Source: Delphinapterus leucas (taxonomy: Eukaryota > Chordata > Mammalia > Artiodactyla > Monodontidae). Taken from it: DNA of 64,000 nucleotides. The position numbers were made by a program, and so were the translations under genes. The stretch is from contig NW_022098076.1 in the NCBI RefSeq assembly GCF_002288925.2, positions 71,277,858 to 71,341,857 of the forward strand, given 5' to 3'. Below the pieces are notes generated by a model. It searched no databases, was not told where the DNA came from, and saw nothing but the letters and a program-made list of their open reading frames with translations. This document shows positions 47,833 to 59,397 of this stretch, piece by piece. Position 1 is the stretch's first letter. Every line of letters begins with the position of its first letter.

Positions 47833-48107
47833 GGGACTTCCCTGTGGTCCAGTGGGTAAGCCTCTGAGCTCCCAGTGCAGGGGGCCCAGGTTCGATCCCT
47901 GGTCAGGGAACTAGATCCTGCATGCTTGCTGCAACTAAGAGTTCGCATGCCACAACAAAGATCCCGCATCCTGCAATGAAGATCCCACATGGCGCAACAA
48001 AGATCCTGCATGCCGCATGAATACCTTGCACAGCCTAAATAAATAAATAAATATACATATATATATATATATATATATTTTTTTTTTTTAAAAGGAAGAA
48101 AAAAGAA
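47833..48107 (+). mobile_element. tRNA-derived SINE, diverged CHR/BOV-tA-like subtype
   Basis: Plus-strand SINE with GGACTTCCCTGTGGTCCAG head, box A (TGGTCCAGTGG, 47845-47855) and a near-canonical box B (GGTTCGATCCC, 47889-47899). A body of repeated 'AAGATCCYGCATGCCGCA'-type units follows (about 47920-48020), then an (AAAT)n/(AT)n/T/A-rich tail. Flanked by CCCTGATGG duplications (47825-47833 and 48111-48119, with similar AAGT/AAAT before). It differs from the other five SINEs in head and body, so it is a separate, probably older subfamily. Confidence 0.92.
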
Positions 48108-48736
48108 AATCCCTGATGGACCAGGTAGGATTATCTGGTGGGGTAGCCTATGAGGAATACAATTTAGATCAACTCAATGAGACAGACGAGATTTCTTTCT
48201 TTCAAAACAAGAAATGGAGGTGCAGTTTCAAAGTTTTAAAACGAATTGTGAAATCATTTTAAACAGCTGTTCTAAGCAGTAGGAAAGAATAAGCAGAACT
48301 AATTGGTGTTTCCTGCCTATAATCTTATGGCTTAATTTACACAGGCACTAGAGCACTAACCTATGGCATAAATTTGACGTACAGAATTGTTCAATATGTG
48401 CACCCACAACACCCACATGAATATTTTCATGTTACAGAAACATATTGAACATATCAAACATTTAAACAAATCCAGAAAAACTTGGAGTTCAAATATCATA
48501 TTGGGATTTTTTTTTTCTGACCTAAACAAATGTTGCTTATGAACAGCTGGTGAGTGGGTTATTAGGAAGGAAAGTATGGCAAAGGAAATACATGCAAGAA
48601 AGTTTTCAAGAGCACACTAAGGAGCACATACAACCATTTGAATATATCAAATAGTTAACTCGTAAAGAAATGACTCATCTCTTCTTTGTCAGAGTCTGAA
48701 GAATTTCCAGAAAATTTCCTCAGCACTCAAAGTAGT

Positions 48737-48949
48737 TTTTTTTTTTTTTTTTTTTTTTTTGTTCGCGGGCCCCTCACTGTTTTGGCCTCTCCCGTTGCAG
48801 AGCACAGGCTCCGGACGCGCAGGCTCAGCGGCCATGGCTCACAGGCCCAGCCGCTCCGCGGCATGTGGGATCTTCCCAGACCGGGGCACGAACACGTGTC
48901 CCCTGCATCGGCAGGCGGACTCTCAACCACTGAGCCACCAGGGAAGCCC
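48737..48949 (-). mobile_element. CHR-type tRNA-derived SINE
   Basis: Minus-strand SINE with a T24-type tract (inverted A tail, to about 48760), CHR body and complement of the GGGGCTTCCCTGGTGGC head at the right end. Flanked by the perfect 11-bp duplication CTCAAAGTAGT (48726-48736 and 48950-48960). Long pure tail and perfect duplication indicate a young insertion. Frames here are SINE sequence only. Confidence 0.97.
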
Positions 48950-49294
48950 CTCAAAGTAGTCCTTTTTAATGGCAATAATAGGAACCATTTAGTGAAAACC
49001 TACATCATAGACAGCACTAGGCACTTTATAAATATTTATCTTGTTAATTCTCACAGGACCACTCTTTAAAAGTTATGATAAAATGCTTACTTTAGTTTTC
49101 AATTTTCAGTGAGAAGACCACAAACTAAGGGACAAATAAAAAAAAACTTGATAACATTACTACAGCAATTGCCGGCTAATAGCGTGATTTCAGCTATGCC
49201 AATAAAGATACTCTACACCACAATGGAATAATAAAACTGGGCCATTTTTATTATTCCACAAAAAACCCCCACAGTATGTGTTGTGGTAGGCTGA

Positions 49295-49420
49295 CCCCAA
49301 AGTAGTAAGGATTTTAGAAATCATCTGTTCTACTGTTTTCATTTTACAGATGGGGCAAGCTAAGGCCCAAAGAGTTTGTGTAACTTGCCCAAAGTCAAAC
49401 AGTGAGTCAGTGGAGTGAAT
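49295..49420 (-). repeat. MIR SINE remnant, minus orientation
   Basis: Classic inverted MIR core: 'TTTTCATTTTACAGATGGGG', 'CAAGCTAAGGCCCAAAGAG', 'TGTAACTTGCCCAAAGTCAA' and 'ACAGTGAGTCAGTGG'. Confidence 0.85.
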
Positions 49421-49595
49421 AAGATTAAGCATTATAGTTTATTAATTAAATCTGAAACGCAGATTATTTTCAATGTAGAATATTGCCCCTAAGGCTAAAA
49501 TTTCTTCTATTTAAAAAAAGTAATAATTCAGATCTTCAGAAATTGTGTTTTTGCTTTGATTGATTTTTGTTTATTGTGCATGTTTGTGTGTTTGG

Positions 49596-49619
49596 GTGTG
49601 TGTGTGTGTGTGTGTGTGT
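49596..49619. repeat. (GT)12 microsatellite
   Basis: Uninterrupted GT run of 24 bp. Confidence 0.95.
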
Positions 49620-50317
49620 ATTTTGTGTTATGAAGGATTAGAAGTATCACCAAAAGATCAAAAAGGTCACACATCAGAAAAGATTCTCTTTTCAGTTTTA
49701 CTGATACATTTGAACAGTTTAAATTTATTGAAATTCTCCTTGAAATCTACATGCTTCAGTCTACATATCAAAGACAAATGATATACTCTTTCTTGCCTGT
49801 ATAATACTGAGTTCCTCAGCCATAAAGGAATACCAAGTGAGGTATGGTTTATTTCCTTTATAGCCAAATGGATAATTTTAAGGCTCATTAAAATTATAAT
49901 TTCATTCTGAGTGGCTGAATGAAGATGGTGGTAGTTTCCCCAGCTGGTTTCTTTCAGCCTCACAGTGTTACCACAAAAGCTTTATTAATTATATGCTGAG
50001 GTTTTCATCATGATAATGTTAATCAAGGAATAACAATTTTGTTTATCAAGACATACATGAAAGCTATTAATTTGGCCAAATGATTAAAATAAAACAGCAA
50101 GAAAGTACAGTAATATTTATTTATATATAAATGAAGTGGAAGTTAGATGGAAACTTTGAGATGGTTGATATGCTAAAAAACTTTGTTATACTTCACAATG
50201 AAAAAGTTAAAATATAAACATCAAATTATCAGTGTAACTATTAATTTAGAATTAATCTTATGATAGAATATGGATATTGAGTTTGAGACTTTTTTCCCAT
50301 GTAATTAACTCTAGAGT
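49620..50317. other. Unique sequence, no gene seen
   Basis: AT-rich sequence with no recognised feature. The minus frame 49667-49963 has no domain. Confidence 0.35.
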
Positions 50318-50523
50318 TGAGTTACTGAAATAGCATCCTGGTCCCACCAGTTACTTACTATGTGACCTTAGATAAATTACTTGAGCTTCCCATGCATCAA
50401 TTCCAGGGCAATATTATTAACAATATCATTGATTTGGAGTGTGAATTAAATGTAAAGCATCTAGAATAGTGGCTAGAACATAGTAAGCACTCAATAAATG
50501 CTGGCTGTAACTATTATTATTAG
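50318..50523 (+). repeat. MIR SINE remnant
   Basis: Well-preserved MIR: 'CACCAGTTACTTACTATGTG', 'ACCTTAGATAAATTACTTGA', 'GTGAATTAAATGTAAAGCAT', 'CTAGAATAGTGGCTAGAACA', 'TAGTAAGCACTCAATAAATG' and a terminal TATTATTATTA. Confidence 0.9.
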
Positions 50524-50829
50524 AAAATATTTACTGTTACACATACTAATATCTGCAAGGCTTGTATAAGTAGTTTTACAGAAATTATAGTAACAAGTGA
50601 TCCACAAACCTAATGATGTTTACTTTTACTACAGTAACCCTCATTAAGTTACTAAATCAACAGTAAATAATCCAATTTGACTCATTTGTTACTATAATTT
50701 TTGCTAATGGCTGCAAGGAAGCTCTTTCTTTTGAACTGGACAAAAGCCCCAACCTCTAGGATACTCCAGCCTCTAGGGTATAACACTATTGAATACATAG
50801 ATGAGAGTATTGATATGATAAAAATGATA

Positions 50830-51130
50830 CCCTTAATACTACCAGAAGGAATAAATTGTCACATCTTTTCAAGAAGAAAGTTTGGAAACATATGATAATC
50901 ACCTTTTGACTTAGTAATTTTACTTCCAGGAATCTACTCTACAAGAGTAGACATGCAGACAATTTACACCCAAAGATACTCATCACTGTAATATATACAG
51001 TAACAAAAGTAGAGAAAATCTAAAAATCAAACAAGGCAAATTCCTGAATTAATTAAGATATATCTATGTGATAGAACAATATGTAGTCATGAATAGATGT
51101 ATTCATGCATCGTGAATAGATCTTTTTTTT
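50830..51130 (+). mobile_element. Old LINE-1 (L1M-like) 3' ORF2 fragment
   Basis: Decayed plus-strand text typical of the end of old LINE-1 ORF2: 'CTTAGTAATTTTACTTCCAG', 'GAATCTACTCTACAAGAG', 'CACCCAAAGATACTCATCAC', 'GATAGAACAATATGTAGTC'. No reading frame remains. The left part could extend back toward 50700. Confidence 0.55.
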
Positions 51131-52319
51131 TTCATTTCTCTGCCTTTAATATTCTCATTATCAATAAATCAATACTGAATACTTCTGTATCCAAGCCTCT
51201 GTAAAAGGTGTTACAATTAGTAAGAGATAGAAAATCCTGCATCAGCTCCCCATTTCCTGCCCCAGAGTATTCTTACTGATTTTAAAGGAATAGGCTTTAC
51301 AAGTTAGAAAATAATATGGTATAACATATGGTAGGTTTCAAGTAAGTGGCACAATACAACCCTCACTTCATCCCTAAATAATGTGCTTCAATATGATACA
51401 GTTAACTTATATGTCTTTTAAAATTAGCCATAGAACACATATTGTTATCTTATAAAGAATTCCTGGAGAAAAAAATCCTGTCTTGTCCTCATATCAAGAA
51501 AACTTATCCATTCCATTAGTGATTGGCGAGATTTTTGAGATTAAAATCTCAAAAATATTGTAAACTTCAGAATTAATCAAATTTTCCCTCTTTTAGCTTA
51601 TGGAAAACTTAGAGCCATATATGTGGCCCACTATGGTGGGTATGTATTTTTTGCTTCATCTTGCATTCTATTCTTTTATGCCCATCTTTGTTTTCATTAA
51701 TTTGCCTAGACTTTAATTGGGACTGCTTTATTTATTTTATATGTCTTTGTAAACCACCTTATATCCTTGATAAATATATCCTTGCTAAATATACACACAT
51801 ATATATATGTATATACACATTACATACACATTAATAGAAGTAATGCAAGGAATTAGGAGAATGTGTCAGACAGTTTAGGCTAAGTTATGATGTCCTAACA
51901 AACTACCACAATTTTTCAATGCTCACAAACCAAAAAGGTCAGTACTTGATCATACCACATGTTCATCAGAATGAGCTTCAGTTAGGTTCAATATTGTCTT
52001 TATTCTAGGATTCACGCTGAAAGAGTAGCCCTGGACTAGTATACTGCAGGTCTCATGGAAGGGGGAAAAGCACAGCTCGTTGAAGCTTCTGCTCAGAATT
52101 GGTCCATATCACTTTCACACATATTTCTTTGGCCACAGCAAGTAATTTACCAAACCTGATATCAATGGGACAGGGAGGTACTCTTCCCATAGGGAGAGAC
52201 CACAAATAAATGAATAGCACTATAATCTAGCCCATGGAAGAAGGAATAATTGTGCTTTGAGGTTTTTGAAGATGTCTACAGCTAGAGGACAGGATATATA
52301 TATGATGCAAGGTGCTAGA
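51131..52319. other. Mostly unique sequence with an old unclassified repeat
   Basis: 51140-51850 is unassigned and holds a 12-bp palindrome (51531-51556). 51860-52245 ('ATGATGTCCTAACAAACTAC', 'ACCTGATATCAATGGGACAG', 'GGGAGAGACCACAAATAAAT') reads like an ancient interspersed repeat whose family I cannot fix. Confidence 0.4.
51531..51556. other. Perfect 12-bp inverted repeat, 2-nt spacer
   Basis: ATTTTTGAGATT, spacer AA, AATCTCAAAAAT. Near-perfect palindrome of 26 bp; may be chance in AT-rich DNA. Confidence 0.8.
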
Positions 52320-52440
52320 TGGCATTCCTCAGTTTCTCTACCTGCAAAATGGGGATGACAACATCTTTATCATGTTGCTTTTAAGAGGGAATGAAATAAA
52401 ATATGTAAAATATTCAATTAATGTTGGTTCTCATTACTTT
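52320..52440 (+). repeat. MIR SINE 3' half remnant
   Basis: 'CATTCCTCAGTTTCTCTACC', 'TGCAAAATGGGGATGACAAC', then 'ATATGTAAAATATTCAATTA' and 'ATGTTGGTTCTCATTACT', matching the MIR order. Confidence 0.75.
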
Positions 52441-52499
52441 ATTTTGTAGATCCTTGGGAAGCCAACAGAAGGAGCAGGAAAGTAATCATGTCAAACTGA

Positions 52500-53395
52500 G
52501 CTCGTCTTTTGTTTCCAATCATCTTGCATTTACAGTTTCCCCATCTCAATGGATGACTAGTCCATTCTTCTAGTTGTTCAGGCAAAATCCCTGCAGTCAT
52601 CATGATCTCCTCTCTTAAGTTCCACATCCAACCTACCAGTAAATTCTGTCCGCTGTCACTCTGAAACATATTCAGAACCCAATCATTTCCTACCACCTCC
52701 ACTGCTACCATCCTCACCTGAGCCATCAAAGCTTTTGCCTGCATTACTGCAGTAGCCTCCCAAATACTCTCTCCACTTTACCTTTCCTCCACCAAATTCT
52801 GCTCCCAATATCACAGCCAAGTTTTCTGTAAAACACATAAATGAAATCATTCCTTGCTCAGAACCCTTCAATGATTCTGCATTGCACTCAGTAAAGGCCA
52901 CAACCCTTTAAATGAGCTCCAAGGCCCTACATGAGCTTATTCCCTGTTATCTCTCTGACCTCACTTCCCACTCCTCTCCACTTTGTTCAACCTCTGAACC
53001 CTTCCACATTTCAGCCATTCTTTCTATCCCTAGAATGTGCCAAGTACACTCTCACTTTTGGATCATTGCAGGGTCTTCCATGTGCCTGGAGGGCATTATC
53101 CACAGATTAACCTTGCCTCCTTCAGAGCTTTGTTCAAATGCCACCACCTCGTAAGGCCTCCTGTGGACACCCAATACCTCAGAAGTCCTCCCTCACCTTA
53201 TTCTACTTTGTCATTTTTCATGGCACTTTTCACCTTCTATCATCCTGTATAATGATTTGTTATATCCATTGTTTATCATCTCTCCCTGCTGGAATGTTTG
53301 TTCTATAAGAGCAGAGCTCTGTATTTGATTCATGGATGTATCCTGAGCACCTAGAAGAGTACAGCACTCAGTAAACATTTGTTGGATTAAGGAGT
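52500..53395 (+). repeat. LINE-2 (L2) 3' portion, plus orientation
   Basis: About 900 bp of recognisable L2: 'CTCAGAACCCTTCAATGATT', 'CTCCAAGGCCCTACATGAGC', 'TGTTATCTCTCTGACCTCAC', 'CAGAGCTTTGTTCAAATGCC', 'CACCTAGAAGAGTACAGCAC' and 'TCAGTAAACATTTGTTGGAT'. It is the best-preserved L2 in the window, including the far end of the L2 ORF. Minus frames here (52439-52901) are antisense to L2 and not genes. Confidence 0.85.
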
Positions 53396-54480
53396 GTAAT
53401 ATCGTGAAGACAGTATCTGCAAGACTTTGGTGAGTGACTGGGTGTGGTAGAGGGGATGTAGCACTTAGGGTTGGGGAGGAAGGGAGGAAAACAGATACTG
53501 CAAGCTTCTTAGCCTGCACTTTTGGAACTCTTTTCTTACGAAAATAGGCCTTGGTGTAGAAATCTACTGAAAAACTATCCATTCAAGGGTAGTTGAATTT
53601 TACAACTCTACCAGTCAAATTTATGCCTAACAAAAAATTGCCCAATAAAACATGAATTTCATAGTTAAACCAGTTAAGTTTACATAATAGAAAGGACTGA
53701 TAGATTTACCATGAGGTGTTTAAAAAATAAATAAATAAAACTTGGAGGGGATCACTATGAAAGAACCATGCAGAAATAATTTAACTCTTTTTTTCCCCAG
53801 TTTGTGCTCTACTTGGCCTTGGAAGGAGGTGAAGAAATGGCACAATATAGTTAATCTTTAAATAATAAAATATCATATATTCTCCCCTCTCTATAATTTT
53901 CTCTCTTCCAAAATGGACAGCTTGGCTAAGGAAAGATAAGCAGGATTATTGTGCAGGTTAATAATTCATTTACTATTTTACTATATAGGGATATTTAGAA
54001 TAAGGTATATTATTTAATTAGTACATTAAATTTTATTATATCTACACCATATATATTATATATGTGTGTGGGTGTATATATATATATATATATATAGTAT
54101 ACATATGGTATGGCTCATTAGACTAGTGACAAATAGGGATTAAAAACAAGGGTCTGAAAGACTCAGATAAGAGGGAATGTGAAAGCATCTTAAAGGTAGT
54201 TGCCATGTTTTATACTGCTATACTGTTATCTGCATCAAACACAGGGCAACATACATAGTAAGAGTTTGGAAGTTATTTGTTGATAGATTAAACAAGAGAC
54301 GACTTACTTGTAGTTTAAATACCAGCTATACTGTAGACTTGGCTTGAAGGCCAGATGTGCTCAGAGAGACCCTAAATCGTTAATCTAGAAAACTGCTGAA
54401 GCCTAGCTTTATTAGAGCATAAGTATCTTTTTCTTTTTTTATTAGTCACAGCAATTCTTTCTATAGCATAGCTTGCAAAG
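53396..54480. other. Unique AT-rich sequence, no gene seen
   Basis: No exon or RNA gene. Contains a TA microsatellite (54075-54096) after GTGTGTGGGTG. The minus frame 53211-53582 overlaps the L2 end and has no domain. Confidence 0.35.
54075..54096. repeat. (TA)n microsatellite
   Basis: Pure TA run of about 22 bp, next to a short GT-rich stretch. Confidence 0.9.
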
Positions 54481-54960
54481 GGCATTATGTTAATCAAAGT
54501 CCTGGAAGAAAACATATTGAAACTTGCTCATTGAAGAGAGTTTAATAAAAAGGATTAATTTGAGGGCGTGGATAGGGTTTACAGGAAGAGATACAGCAGT
54601 GATAGTGCAGTCTCCCAGGGGAGCTATCCCCACACTCTCCTCCACCACATCCCCACCCCCAGCCTGGGCCTAAAGGATCTGAGGATGGAGCAGTTACTGA
54701 AACCTGGAGAAAATAATTCTATGGTGAAGGCCACTGGTCAGGAGTTGCAGCAAATTGCCTGGAGATATAAATACCCTGACTAAATCCAACTGGAAGCCAG
54801 GGGCAAGAGAACCCATGGAAGTAGTCCATGGAGGTCCACCTCCCAGGGCACAGGACAGCCAGGAGAAGAAAGAAGGTAAACTGAATTGAAAAATGGAAAA
54901 CATCAAGCACAGGTACAAATCACTCACTCCACTAAATGTGGTAAGAAGCAGATGTCACAG
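54481..54960. repeat. Ancient interspersed repeat, family not fixed
   Basis: Text such as 'AGAGTTTAATAAAAAGGATT', 'GAAACCTGGAGAAAATAATT', 'AAATCCAACTGGAAGCCAGG' and 'AGTAGTCCATGGAGGTCCAC' matches a common mammalian repeat pattern that I remember but cannot name. Overlapping short frames on both strands (54568-54783, 54694-54927) are derived from it. Confidence 0.4.
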
Positions 54961-56229
54961 CAATTCCTATACTAATGAATAAAGCAAATTAGAATCATGT
55001 CTCCTTGACATATGCAAATGAACACTGACTTCATTGGGAATTGTGTATATAGTCCCTAGAAAAATTTTATATACACAAAAAAATATATATTTTTATTATG
55101 TTAAAAGATTATAGAAATAGGTAAAATATGATCAATTAGAAGTCAAATGAATAAATCTTTTAAAAATTTTATACTGGAAATAGATTTTGAAACTTTCTTC
55201 TATGAATTGCTTACCACTTTTGCACTTCTACAAAAATACCATTTCCCATTAATATTATATGAATATTTTATGGCTAATTTCACAATTACAGTTCCACTAA
55301 CATGTTGCTTATAATGTTTTCTATTCACAAAATTCATTTTTGTGAAGTACATTAATCTATTTTAATTTTACATTGTACGATATAAAACCTTTCTATTTGC
55401 TTTATAATCACCAGAATTTTATCCATTTTATTTGTCAACCTGTTAAGTATCGTTTGACTCACTGACAGCTTCAATTCCTCCTCAAAGTTTATTCCTTAGT
55501 TTTGTTACTATAGAAGTCTCATTCTATGAAGTGTGCTGATAAAAATATAGTGACTGCACATATACTTAAAAATAAAAACTACTGTTTAAATTGTCTTTGG
55601 TAATTTGTCATTTTCTCCCTTCTATGATCTGTACTGCAGGAGCTAAAAAATTGGAGCTAAATTTCCAAGTATCCCTGCCATTAGAATCCATCAGTGAGAG
55701 TCTCTTGCATGGGATTCTGAAGGTAAAAGAGAAACAAAACACAAAACTATTGTTTCTCCAAGTTGAGCAGCTGTGACCATCACTGGTATTTCCTATGGAT
55801 CCTGCAATCTCTGGACTGCGAGAAATGAACACAGATTTAGAAGCAGGATTTCTGACTTTAAATCCTCCTACCTTTCCTATGGATTTATAAACACCTAACT
55901 TACTGTTAATAAATACTGTTCTACAAATACACGTTCTTGCTTGAAACACTTCAAGTTGTTTCTGTTTTCCTGACCTGATATGAACAGACACAAAATTTGG
56001 TTTAAAAAGGGAGAGGGCCACTGCCAAACAATAACCAAAAATATGTAGCACTGCTTGTTGGATGGGTAATAGGAGGTGAAGAAATTATCAGAGAGCCTGC
56101 AAATACAGATATGCAATAGAAAAAATATTTGGGTAAACTGTCACATGAGATAATTTGGAAGGTGTACCCACTGAACACCTCCATAGAGAAGACCATGAAT
56201 CTAGAGAAAAATGGTGTGCAGAAGAGTTA
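54961..56229. other. Unique AT-rich sequence, no gene seen
   Basis: No recognised exon. The minus frame 55608-56051 (147 codons) and its shadows lack domains, and their residues do not resemble any family I know; treated as chance. Confidence 0.35.
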
Positions 56230-56795
56230 AAACAGCAGAACAGAGATTGCTACCCTTAGAAAAGCCTGCTTGCAAAGTTGGCCCCAGGCTGGTGTCTGAA
56301 AACTTAGATTTCAAGGAGGGTCCTCCTCACCATAAGAATGGCTTGCTGTGCCTAAAATATTTGTGAAGCAATATGGTTTATGCTAAATACCTGCTTTCCT
56401 TCTGGGAGACTGAAACTTTGGTACGTGCTAGGCAGAAGGTGCTTACATGACCAGTCCCCAGTGAAAATCCTAGGCAATTAGTCGCTAATGAGCTTCCCTG
56501 CTAGACAACGTTTCACATGGATTATCACAGCTTGCTGAGGGAGTTAAGCACATCCATGTGAATCCACTGGAACAGGGCTCTTGGAAGCTTTACCTGGTTT
56601 CCTCCAGACTTTACACCATATGCCTTTTTTCTTCCCTGATTTGGCTTTGTACCCTTTTGCTGTAGTAAATCATAGCCATGAGTATGACTATATCCTGAGT
56701 CCCATTAATCCTCCTAGTAAGTCATCTAAGCTGAGGACAGTCTTGGAAATTGCCAACACAAATGGGAAATCAAGTTCCTCCCAGATTGTGTAACA
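56230..56795 (+). repeat. Ancient retroviral-type LTR remnant
   Basis: Sequence with the order of an old ERVL-type LTR: 'GCAAAGTTGGCCCCAGGCTG', 'GCAATATGGTTTATGCTAAA', 'GCTAGGCAGAAGGTGCTTAC', 'TGGAAGCTTTACCTGGTTTC', 'TTGCTGTAGTAAATCATAGC' (decayed polyadenylation region) and 'AAGTCATCTAAGCTGAGGAC'. No internal viral genes are next to it. Family assignment is from memory and uncertain. Confidence 0.5.
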
Positions 56796-57904
56796 GGGGC
56801 TTAATTAAGAAATTTCCCTCATTCCTAAGGTACAGAGTCTTCATGCGTCCTACCCAGCTGACTGAATCACCTCCCTGGTTATGGACCAGTGACTGCTATG
56901 TGTCTCCCATTCTTCTCCTTTCTGAATGGGCAATTTTACAGTAGTTGTCTTGTGTCTGCTCCACCATGGAGAATTGTATAGGTGTCTTGTCTATCAGCTT
57001 CTAACCCACCCTCCTATACAGTATCTTCTTTGTGATGTTGTCCTGAGGCTCTGAAAACCACATTTCTGCTTTGCCAGCTTGTCCCCTGGCAATGCTATGC
57101 CCAAAGGGGATACTTGTGGGAGCCCAGAAGGCTGGAAAAGAAAGAAGAGACACTATACTTCCTGTTTGTTCTTGTTTCTGTCTGTGCCACACCAGCCACA
57201 CTGGAAGTGGCAGTTCATTTCAGTAGCAGCAGTTGAATCCATTTTGTAGTTTTCTCCAATCCCCACAGAACCAGCTTAATTGCAGCTCCTCAGAGGCATC
57301 AACACCAGTTGAGCAATGTCCCTTCCTCAGAGGTTGGGGTCCCAGCCCTATAGAGCACCTTCCTCCAAATTTAGAGATACCAGCAGTGGCTGATCAGCAT
57401 CTCTTTTATGAATTCTACATTTCAGCTTCACAGAGCCTCTTCTCCAAGCTTCTAAATGTTAATAATTCAAACCTCTTCCCTTTACTCCCTATGTCCTAGT
57501 GGTGGTAGCTACAACTTTCTGTGACCTCTTAGAATTCTTATTTTGACTCCGTTTTTCAAGGACCAGTTATTAACACTTTGTATTAAATCCTCTTTTAAAA
57601 TAGCTGATGTGATCTCTGACTCCTGATTGCATCCTGTTTGTGGCAGGTGTGGGGGGGAGGCAGTAAAGTGGGGAAGGTAACAATTTGTCTTACAGTTCAT
57701 AGGTCACCTGACCATGGAAAGCCCCACCCAGACTTAATGAAGAACACTGCATCATCTAGAGACCCTGGGCTATCAGCCTGCTGCAGTGATTGGAAAGAAC
57801 TTTCTGTTGTCTCTCTTGGAGAGTGTGTAAGCTTCATAAGTGGCAGGAAGTGTGAAATGGGTGTTAGGTGGGCAGAAGGGCAGACTGTGGCAGAGACCAT
57901 TTAG
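56796..57904. other. Unique sequence, no gene seen
   Basis: Slightly less AT-rich than the surroundings. Several overlapping short frames on both strands (57001-57201, 57233-57499, 57638-57904) show no domain. A G-run lies at 57649-57656. Confidence 0.35.
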
Positions 57905-58705
57905 CTGTTCACCAAACTTGTTTCCCTTTCCTCCTAGGTAAATAGCTAGATTACAGTTTCCAGAGACTTTGCTTTTAGGTGTGGTCACATGATGGCTCTG
58001 GCTCAAGCTGGGTGGCTTAACCAAGAGTAATTTATTGTCTCCCAGTTCTAGAGGCTAGAAGTCTAAGACCAAGGTGTTAGTAGGGTTGGTTCCTTCTGAG
58101 GGCTGGGAGGGAGAAGCTATTCCATGCCTCTCTCCTAGCTTCTGCTGGTTGGGACAATCTTTGGCATTCCTTGACTTGTAGAGGCATTACTCTGATCTCT
58201 GATGTCTGAATTCATGTTGACATGGTATTCCCCCTGGTTGTATATCTGTCTCCAAATCCCCCCTTTTCATAAGGATGTCAGTCATATTGGATTAGTTAAC
58301 TATGTCTACAATGACCCTATTTCCAAATAAAGTCACATTCAGAGATAGTGTGGGTTAAGATTCACCATGTGAATTTTAGGGGGACACAATTCAACCAATA
58401 ACACTGATGACAAAATGTAGTGTGATGTATACCACTCCCAGGTTGGGCCCATAAAAACACCCATATTATATATGCTCTCTTCCCCATGCCTTCCTCTTAG
58501 ATATCAAGCTCTGGGGACCTTGAAATCCACATACTGAAGAAGCCTGGAACCTTGAGTGATGTATAGAGCAGAATCCCAAATGCCACCTCATCCTTATGCT
58601 GACTGGACTCTTTGTGAGTGAGAAACATCTGCTACGTTGAGACACAGAGGTTTCTGCAGCTATCTGTTATAGCAGCTAGCATTACCTTAGCTAACACTAC
58701 TACTT
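57905..58705 (+). repeat. Ancient LTR/MaLR-like element, split by another repeat
   Basis: Left part 57905-58009 ('GCTAGATTACAGTTTCCAGA', 'GGTGTGGTCACATGATGGCT') and right part 58406-58705 ('ATGTATACCACTCCCAGGTT', 'GGGCCCATAAAAACACCC', 'GAGTGAGAAACATCTGC', 'TATAGCAGCTAGCATTACCT') form one element in plus orientation. They are interrupted by an inverted repeat at 58010-58405. The internal 'GTGAGAAACATCTGCTACGTTGAGACAC' region is a decayed LTR 3' pattern. Family name uncertain. Confidence 0.55.
58010..58405 (-). repeat. MLT1-like LTR remnant nested in another LTR-like element
   Basis: Inverted element: starts 'GCTGGGTGGCTTAACCAAGA' then 'GTAATTTATTGTCTCCCAG' (complement of the AATAAATT...GTTTAAGCCACCC end) and 'TTCTAGAGGCTAGAAGTCTA'. 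It ends with 'CCATGTGAATTTTAGGGGGA' and 'CACAATTCAACCAATAACA'. It lies inside the plus-strand element 57905-58705, so it inserted later. Confidence 0.7.
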
Positions 58706-58749
58706 TGTTGAAAGTAAAGATAATACTCTTAAAAAGAGTATCATTATTC

Positions 58750-58945
58750 CACCTAGACTTTTATCTACACTTCTGGGACAGCACTTTAATAGAATAGTTA
58801 CCTTATACTTATATATGCCTAATCTTCCTCTAAGCAAAGAGCTCCCAGAGGGTAGGATTTATGTTTCATTTTTTATCTCCTACACTGTCTAGCACAAGTT
58901 TTTGAATTAGCACTCAAAAATATTTGTTCAGTTGAATAAAGGAAA
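58750..58945 (+). repeat. LINE-2 3' end remnant
   Basis: 'AAAGAGCTCCCAGAGGGTAG', 'CTACACTGTCTAGCACAAG', then 'TTAGCACTCAAAAATATTTG' and 'TTCAGTTGAATAAA': the L2 tail in plus orientation. Confidence 0.75.
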
Positions 58946-59381
58946 ATAAAGGTCCAAGCAAACAGGGAAATTATATTAATACAGAGTCCATATGCATTGA
59001 TTCATTGTGACTGTCAAAAATCTTAACTAATCAATTTAAATAATTTTCTTTAAAGTAAACCTATTCATTTTAATGAAATTTTCCATTCAGAAGAGTGAAG
59101 ATGATTCATGCCTAGAAAGCCTAAGGAAAATGATTCTAAAGAATTTCACCTGGTCATCAGACCACAAAGCTGATGCATTCATTGAGAATATTTAACACTG
59201 AAAAGGGGACAGACACGTGCACAGACCCAAAAGTCACAGAACATAAGCCAGAGAATCAAACGACAGATTTCTTGAGTAAACAGAAAAAAAGAAATATTAT
59301 GGACATTTGTAGAAAAGCACTGGTGAAATTTCCTGAAGGAAAAAGTAATGTTTAAACTGCAGTTGTTTCTGAACTTAAAAG
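58946..59381. other. Unique sequence, no gene seen
   Basis: No recognised feature; the plus frame 59173-59355 is hydrophilic, short and without a domain. Confidence 0.35.
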
Positions 59382-59397
59382 TAAACTGTCAGTTCTT

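Noticed and set aside
47889..47899. Possible true tRNA gene because box B is near-canonical
   Set aside because: The surrounding sequence has a SINE body, A-rich tail and target duplication, and lacks a tRNA cloverleaf and acceptor stem.
55608..56051. 147-codon minus-strand frame as a gene
   Set aside because: No recognisable family, overlapped by other equally long frames, AT-rich context and no supporting signals.
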